Assembly: GCA_934702355.1 (NCBI GenBank)
Contig: CAKUXX010000013.1
Span: 1-43,554 of the forward strand
Direction: 5' to 3'
Source: an uncultured Methanomassiliicoccales archaeon
Lineage (GTDB): Archaea > Thermoplasmatota > Thermoplasmata > Methanomassiliicoccales > Methanomethylophilaceae
DNA length: 43,554 bases
In this document: positions 40,529-43,554 of the stretch, one piece after another
How positions within the stretch are numbered: position 1 is the first letter of the stretch
Layout: the number at the start of each line of letters is the position of its first letter
Notes under the pieces: generated by a model
Database searches by the model: none
What the model saw: the letters and a program-made list of their open reading frames with translations, nothing else
What the model was told of the DNA's origin: nothing
Position numbers and translations under genes: made by a program

Positions 40529-41323
40529 ATGCAGTACGAAGAGTACAAGGACCTCTACAACTCGCTCAAGGGTCCCGCGGACGTCGAGAGGCTCTCCGAC
40601 AGGTATGACGCACGCATGCTCGACAGCCTATACACGCAGAAGACCAGCCGCGAGGTGAAGAAGAGGTTCTACACGGTCAAACAGAACTCCAAGAGGATGC
40701 TGAACGAGTGGAAGAAAGGGAAATCGATCGTCGAGCTGGCGGACAAGTACCGCTTCCCCCCGATCCTCACAGCCATGTTCCTCTTCCTGGAGAACGGCAC
40801 CAGCAAGAAGACGTTCTGGAGCGTCATCAACAACCCGGACATACTCGAATGCCCCGATGCGGCCGCAGAGGTCAGGGAGGCGATCTCCAAGGATATCGTC
40901 TACTCCCCCGCGGCCAACGACAGGCAGCGCGAGCGCGGACTCTGGGGCGAGGACCTCCTCCATCAGTGGCTCGACGGTCAGGGAATCACCTACAGGACCG
41001 AGAACGACCTCCGCGGAACCGAGTACACGAAGACCCCTGACAGCCTCCTGGACTACCCCATGGAGTACGAGGGCCACACGATCTACTGGGTCGAGAGCAA
41101 GGCCTCGTTCGGCGACAACACCGAGTTCAAATTCAATTCCAGGAAGCAGCTCGTCCCCTACACGAAGATATTCGGACCGGGACTTGTCGTTTACTGGGTA
41201 GGATGTCTGGACGATCTCGAATGCCCCGAAGGCGTCGATGTCTGCGACATCTCCGTTCTTCAGAAGAAACTGAGAAGGTATTCCGAAGAAGAACTGAAGG
41301 ATATCCCTCCCGCAGTGGACTGA
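40529..41323 (+). CDS. CDIN1/C15orf41-like PD-(D/E)XK protein (TPD motif)
   Basis: A 264-aa protein. The N-terminal half is helical and HTH-like (residues 1-120; SKRMLNEWKKGKSIVELADKYR resembles a helix-turn-helix). The C-terminal domain shows the restriction-endonuclease-fold signature: E141 in GLWGEDLLHQWL, TPD at 169-171 with D175, and ESK at 189-191 (the ExK dyad) in YWVESKASFGD. TPD plus ExK is diagnostic of the archaeal homologues of human CDIN1, a codanin-1-binding nuclease-like protein linked to anaemia. The archaeal function is unknown. The start at 40529 avoids a 44-nt overlap with the flavoprotein gene. A hairpin follows. Confidence 0.82.
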   Translation: MQYEEYKDLYNSLKGPADVERLSDRYDARMLDSLYTQKTSREVKKRFYTVKQNSKRMLNEWKKGKSIVELADKYRFPPILTAMFLFLENGTSKKTFWSVINNPDILECPDAAAEVREAISKDIVYSPAANDRQRERGLWGEDLLHQWLDGQGITYRTENDLRGTEYTKTPDSLLDYPMEYEGHTIYWVESKASFGDNTEFKFNSRKQLVPYTKIFGPGLVVYWVGCLDDLECPEGVDVCDISVLQKKLRRYSEEELKDIPPAVD

Positions 41324-41340
41324 TATCCTATGTTTTTATT

Positions 41341-41360
41341 GCCCCGGGTGACCCCGGGGC
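41341..41360. terminator. Hairpin between the convergent CDIN1-like and mptA genes
   Basis: A perfect 8-bp stem GCCCCGGG/CCCGGGGC (41341-41348, 41353-41360) has a TGAC loop, followed by TTTAATA on the plus strand and preceded by TTTTTATT, which is an A-rich stretch for that strand and a T-poor exit for mptA. Probably serves the plus gene. Confidence 0.65.
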
Positions 41361-41383
41361 TTTAATACAATCGGTTTGAGAAA

Positions 41384-42268
41384 TCACTGATTCTCTGCAC
41401 GGAGCTCGCCCAGTGTGGCGACCCTCTCGGCAAAGGCATCGTGCTTGTGGATGGACTCCTCGGAGTTGCTCTTGACCGTGACCTGTACGTCATCCGGAAG
41501 ATCGGCGTACCTGTCGACGATCCTTACGAGCACCTCTCTGACGACATCTTCGACGAAGCGGGTGTTCCTGTGGGCGTTGATGACCACCTGTCCCTCGTCC
41601 GGCCTCTTGAGGAGCTCGAATGTGGGTGATGAGAACGAATCCTGCGCTATGTCGATCAAGTCGTCGGCCTCGAGCGAGATATCCTCGGATGTCGTCATCT
41701 CGATGGTGATGACATTCCTCTGGTTGTGGGACATCACGGGCATGTCGCCGGTGTACTCGAGCATCTCGCGGACGGTCTGCTGTGCACAGGGGCATGCGGT
41801 CATTCCGACCACCCTGACCCCGATCGTCTTGGTCAGCGGGCCGTCGCGCACGATGTGTCCTCCGGCCATGATGTTGAACATCTCGAACGTGTCCCTTCCG
41901 AGAGGGGTCTTGCTGCTGCGGAAGTACTCCGACGAGATGGAGACATCCGCCGTGGTGGCATATTCATGGTGGACCAGAAGCTTCTTGCAGATGTCCGCGG
42001 CCATGTCCTCTATGCCTGTGATGGGGTTCCTGACGCTCTCCTCGACGACCTCGTTCAGAACCTCCACGTTCCTGGACATGTGGGATCCCTTCTGATCGGC
42101 GGGAAGGTCCACGAATATGTCTATGGAGCAGTTCAGAGCGTTGTTCAGAGTACCGTCGATGCCGGCCCTTTTCACCAGGACGGGTTTGCGCACCCCTCTG
42201 ACACCGACACGGGTGAGCCTGTAACTGGCGTTACCCCTGCCGTATTGCAGGTCACATTTCAATGCCAT
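41384..42268 (-). CDS. mptA: GTP cyclohydrolase MptA / GCYH-IB
   Basis: A 294-aa metal-dependent T-fold enzyme acting on GTP in the first step to pterins. GMTACPCAQQTVREML holds the catalytic cysteine region; the N-terminal VGVRGVRKPVLV and the C-terminal RNTRFVEDVVREVL are typical of MptA. The product may be dihydroneopterin cyclic phosphate (methanopterin/folate route) or dihydroneopterin triphosphate (preQ0/archaeosine route); sequence alone does not decide, but RaSEA lies 2.3 kb away. A TATA-like CTTTAAGTT (about 42291-42299) suggests a leaderless mRNA. Confidence 0.92.
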   Translation of the reverse strand: MALKCDLQYGRGNASYRLTRVGVRGVRKPVLVKRAGIDGTLNNALNCSIDIFVDLPADQKGSHMSRNVEVLNEVVEESVRNPITGIEDMAADICKKLLVHHEYATTADVSISSEYFRSSKTPLGRDTFEMFNIMAGGHIVRDGPLTKTIGVRVVGMTACPCAQQTVREMLEYTGDMPVMSHNQRNVITIEMTTSEDISLEADDLIDIAQDSFSSPTFELLKRPDEGQVVINAHRNTRFVEDVVREVLVRIVDRYADLPDDVQVTVKSNSEESIHKHDAFAERVATLGELRAENQ

Positions 42269-42302
42269 AAGATGAGGTATACCAAAATCAACTTAAAGGA
42301 GA

Positions 42303-42307
42303 TATAA
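42303..42307 (+). promoter_or_regulatory. TATA box of rnhB
   Basis: TATAA within GATATAAGTA lies about 24 bp before the rnhB ATG, so the transcript would begin at or next to the start codon. It is in the 59-nt gap shared with divergent mptA. Confidence 0.5.
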
Positions 42308-42327
42308 GTACAACTAATTAGGTAGCA

Positions 42328-42969
42328 ATGATGTTCTGCGGTGTCGATGAGGCCGGCAGAGGGTCTGTCATGGGCCCGCTGGTCGTAGGGGCTGTTTTCG
42401 TAGACAACGACCAGGTTTTGATGGATATCGGTGTGAAGGATTCCAAGAAACTCACTCCCCGCATGAGGGAGAAGATGTACGATCAGATCGTGGATTCCGC
42501 CGAATGGACCGTTGTCGTGGCATCTGCCAAGGACATCGACGACAGAAGGAAGCAGATGTCCCTCAACGATGTCGAGCTCTACATGTTCGCCGATGCCGTC
42601 AACACCCATCAGGTATCGAGAGCGTATGCCGACTGTCCGGACGTGAACGAGACCGCTTTCTCGAGGAAGCTGGGAACCCTCTGTCCGAGCGCAGAGATTA
42701 TAGCAAAACATAAAGCGGATGATTCATACCCTGTTGTATCGGCGGCCTCTATCGTGGCAAAGGTCACGAGGGACAGGATGCTGGACGATATACGCGAGGA
42801 ATTCGGCGTCAATATCGGAAGCGGCTATCCCAGCGATCACTACACGATGGACTTCATCAAGGAATGGATCCGCGTGAACGGTAAAGCACCTGAACATGTG
42901 AGATGTTCATGGGAGCCCGTCAGGCAGATGCTGTCCGCCAAGGCCAATACGAAGCTAACCGACTGGTGA
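42328..42969 (+). CDS. rnhB: Ribonuclease HII
   Basis: A 213-aa endonuclease that removes RNA from RNA-DNA hybrids and single ribonucleotides. The catalytic acids appear in MFCGVDEAGRGSVMGP (D7, E8) with the GRG substrate motif, VKDSKKLT, and the later HKADDSYPVVSAASIVAKVTRD and SGYPSDHYT segments. Two ATG codons begin the gene. No SD is seen; a TATA box 24 bp upstream implies a leaderless mRNA. The SCP2 gene starts 10 nt after the stop, probably in the same transcript. Confidence 0.96.
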   Translation: MMFCGVDEAGRGSVMGPLVVGAVFVDNDQVLMDIGVKDSKKLTPRMREKMYDQIVDSAEWTVVVASAKDIDDRRKQMSLNDVELYMFADAVNTHQVSRAYADCPDVNETAFSRKLGTLCPSAEIIAKHKADDSYPVVSAASIVAKVTRDRMLDDIREEFGVNIGSGYPSDHYTMDFIKEWIRVNGKAPEHVRCSWEPVRQMLSAKANTKLTDW

Positions 42970-42979
42970 TACATTGACT

Positions 42980-43306
42980 ATGCAGGATGAGATTCAGGAA
43001 GTCATCAACAAATTCCACAGGAAAATGGAGAAGGACGAGAACCTCAGGAATGAGATCGAGCCTCTGGTGAAGACATTCAATCTGGACCTCGGAGACGAGA
43101 AGTACTGCCTCAAGCTCAAAGACGCCAAGATATACTATTTCGAGCCCGTCCTTGACCCCGAGGCAGATGTTACCGTGACCACCACCCCGGAGAATCTCCG
43201 CGGCCTCATCGAAGGAACACTCAGGCCTATGCGCGCATACGTCCTGAAGAAGATCTCCGTCAAAGGGAAGATCGACGATCTGATGTTCCTGAAGAAACTG
43301 TTCTGA
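42980..43306 (+). CDS. SCP2 (sterol carrier protein 2)-domain protein
   Basis: A 108-aa single-domain soluble protein with a hydrophobic pocket fold. INKFHRKMEKDENLRNEIE, then KYCLKLKDAKIYYFEPVLDP, DVTVTTTPENLRGLIEGTL and KISVKGKIDDLMFLKKLF are typical of small archaeal SCP2 proteins, which probably bind lipids or acyl-CoA. An in-frame TTG at 42974 is a less likely start. Second gene after rnhB, without an obvious functional link. Confidence 0.85.
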   Translation: MQDEIQEVINKFHRKMEKDENLRNEIEPLVKTFNLDLGDEKYCLKLKDAKIYYFEPVLDPEADVTVTTTPENLRGLIEGTLRPMRAYVLKKISVKGKIDDLMFLKKLF

Positions 43307-43315
43307 GGATGTTTC

Positions 43316-43346
43316 GGACCGGGTGATCCCGGTCCGGGATCCCTTT
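43316..43346 (+). terminator. Terminator-like hairpin after the SCP2 gene
   Basis: A perfect 8-bp stem GGACCGGG/CCCGGTCC (43316-43323, 43328-43335) with a TGAT loop is followed by GGGATCCCTTTAT. An alternative overlapping hairpin can form from GATCCC and GGGATC. Confidence 0.65.
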
Positions 43347-43442
43347 ATCATCTTGTATGTCGCGGACGATGTCTGCGATTCCGTGTTTATTTCCGGATTC
43401 TGATGTCCAGAATCGTCAATCGAGTGTTTTTTGTACCCAAAA

Positions 43443-43450
43443 TTTATATA
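43443..43450 (+). promoter_or_regulatory. TATA box of initiator tRNA-Met
   Basis: TTTATATA is a near-perfect archaeal TATA box centred about 30 bp upstream of the tRNA 5' end. Confidence 0.7.
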
Positions 43451-43475
43451 GGACTCCCCGATTAGCACGAATTAT

Positions 43476-43553
43476 AGCGAGGTGGGGTAGCCAGGATATC
43501 CCGTCGGGCTCATAACCCGGAGACCGGTCGTTCAAATCGACCCCTCGCTACCA
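43476..43553 (+). tRNA. Initiator tRNA-Met (CAT)
   Basis: The acceptor stem AGCGAGG pairs with CCTCGCT. The anticodon loop CTCATAA is flanked by GGG and CCC, the three G-C pairs that mark initiator tRNA. The A1-T72 pair is typical of archaeal/eukaryotic initiators. CCA is encoded at 43551-43553, one base from the window end. No intron. Confidence 0.95.
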
Positions 43554-43554
43554 T

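Noticed and set aside
1..43554. CRISPR array or phage-like module
   Set aside because: No regularly spaced repeats, cas genes, integrase or phage structural genes were seen.

Overview
The window is archaeal chromosomal DNA, GC-rich and densely packed. Evidence: an archaeal S10/spc-type ribosomal protein supercluster that includes eS4, eL19, eL32, RNase P subunit Rnp1 and eIF1; release factor aRF1; archaeal-type PurP, DtdA, Cmk, PyrH, MptA and RaSEA; TATA-box promoters in front of tRNAs and apparently leaderless genes; and an initiator tRNA-Met of archaeal type. Protein character (SecY size, HhH-extended eL32, long zinc-lid adenylate kinase, stand-alone wHTH regulators) fits the Thermoplasmata. 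Methanomassiliicoccales (Methanomethylophilaceae-like) is my best guess, but it is an inference. I see no methanogenesis or pyrrolysine gene here.

Layout. (1) 1-4199: the tail of an unknown plus-strand gene, then a minus-strand three-gene operon: a SipW-like signal peptidase, a large membrane-anchored multidomain surface protein with a TasA-like C-terminal domain, and a TasA/camelysin-like secreted protein with a SipW-type signal peptide. This looks like an archaeal version of the bacterial SipW-TasA fibre system and is the most interesting accessory locus. (2) 4200-10718: a 428-nt intergenic region, a GlcD-type FAD oxidase, adenylate kinase, a small wHTH regulator, tRNA-Gln, purP, an unknown signal-peptide/TM protein and an MFS exporter. 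(3) 10725-20405: translation genes (prf1-argS-GNAT operon, trpS-pheS operon, dtdA), UMP kinase, a wHTH regulator with a long helical C-terminal part and a palindrome at its promoter, and an unknown 151-aa protein. (4) 20439-21790: a two-gene operon of unknown function, one product an integral membrane protein. (5) 21865-37447: one nearly gapless minus-strand transcription unit running from rpl3 to the pseudouridine synthase TruB/Cbf5: 22 ribosomal proteins plus eIF1, Rnp1, SecY, an EMC3-like insertase and CMP kinase. It is preceded by about 270 nt holding a TATA box and several inverted repeats. (6) 37719-43306: a small unknown gene with RaSEA (archaeosine), a CoA-disulfide-reductase-like flavoprotein followed by a CDIN1-type PD-(D/E)XK protein, MptA/GCYH-IB, RNase HII and an SCP2-domain protein. 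The window ends with initiator tRNA-Met.

Two genome-wide habits show clearly. First, of 56 protein-gene ends that can be read, 54 use TGA, one TAA (rpl18) and one TAG (the TasA-like gene, which also looks truncated). Second, many isolated genes end in a GC-rich hairpin of about 8-10 bp with a short loop, followed by a short T-rich stretch. Start/stop overlaps of the ATGA or TGATG kind dominate inside operons, and isolated genes often have a TATA box placed so that transcription would start at or just before the start codon.
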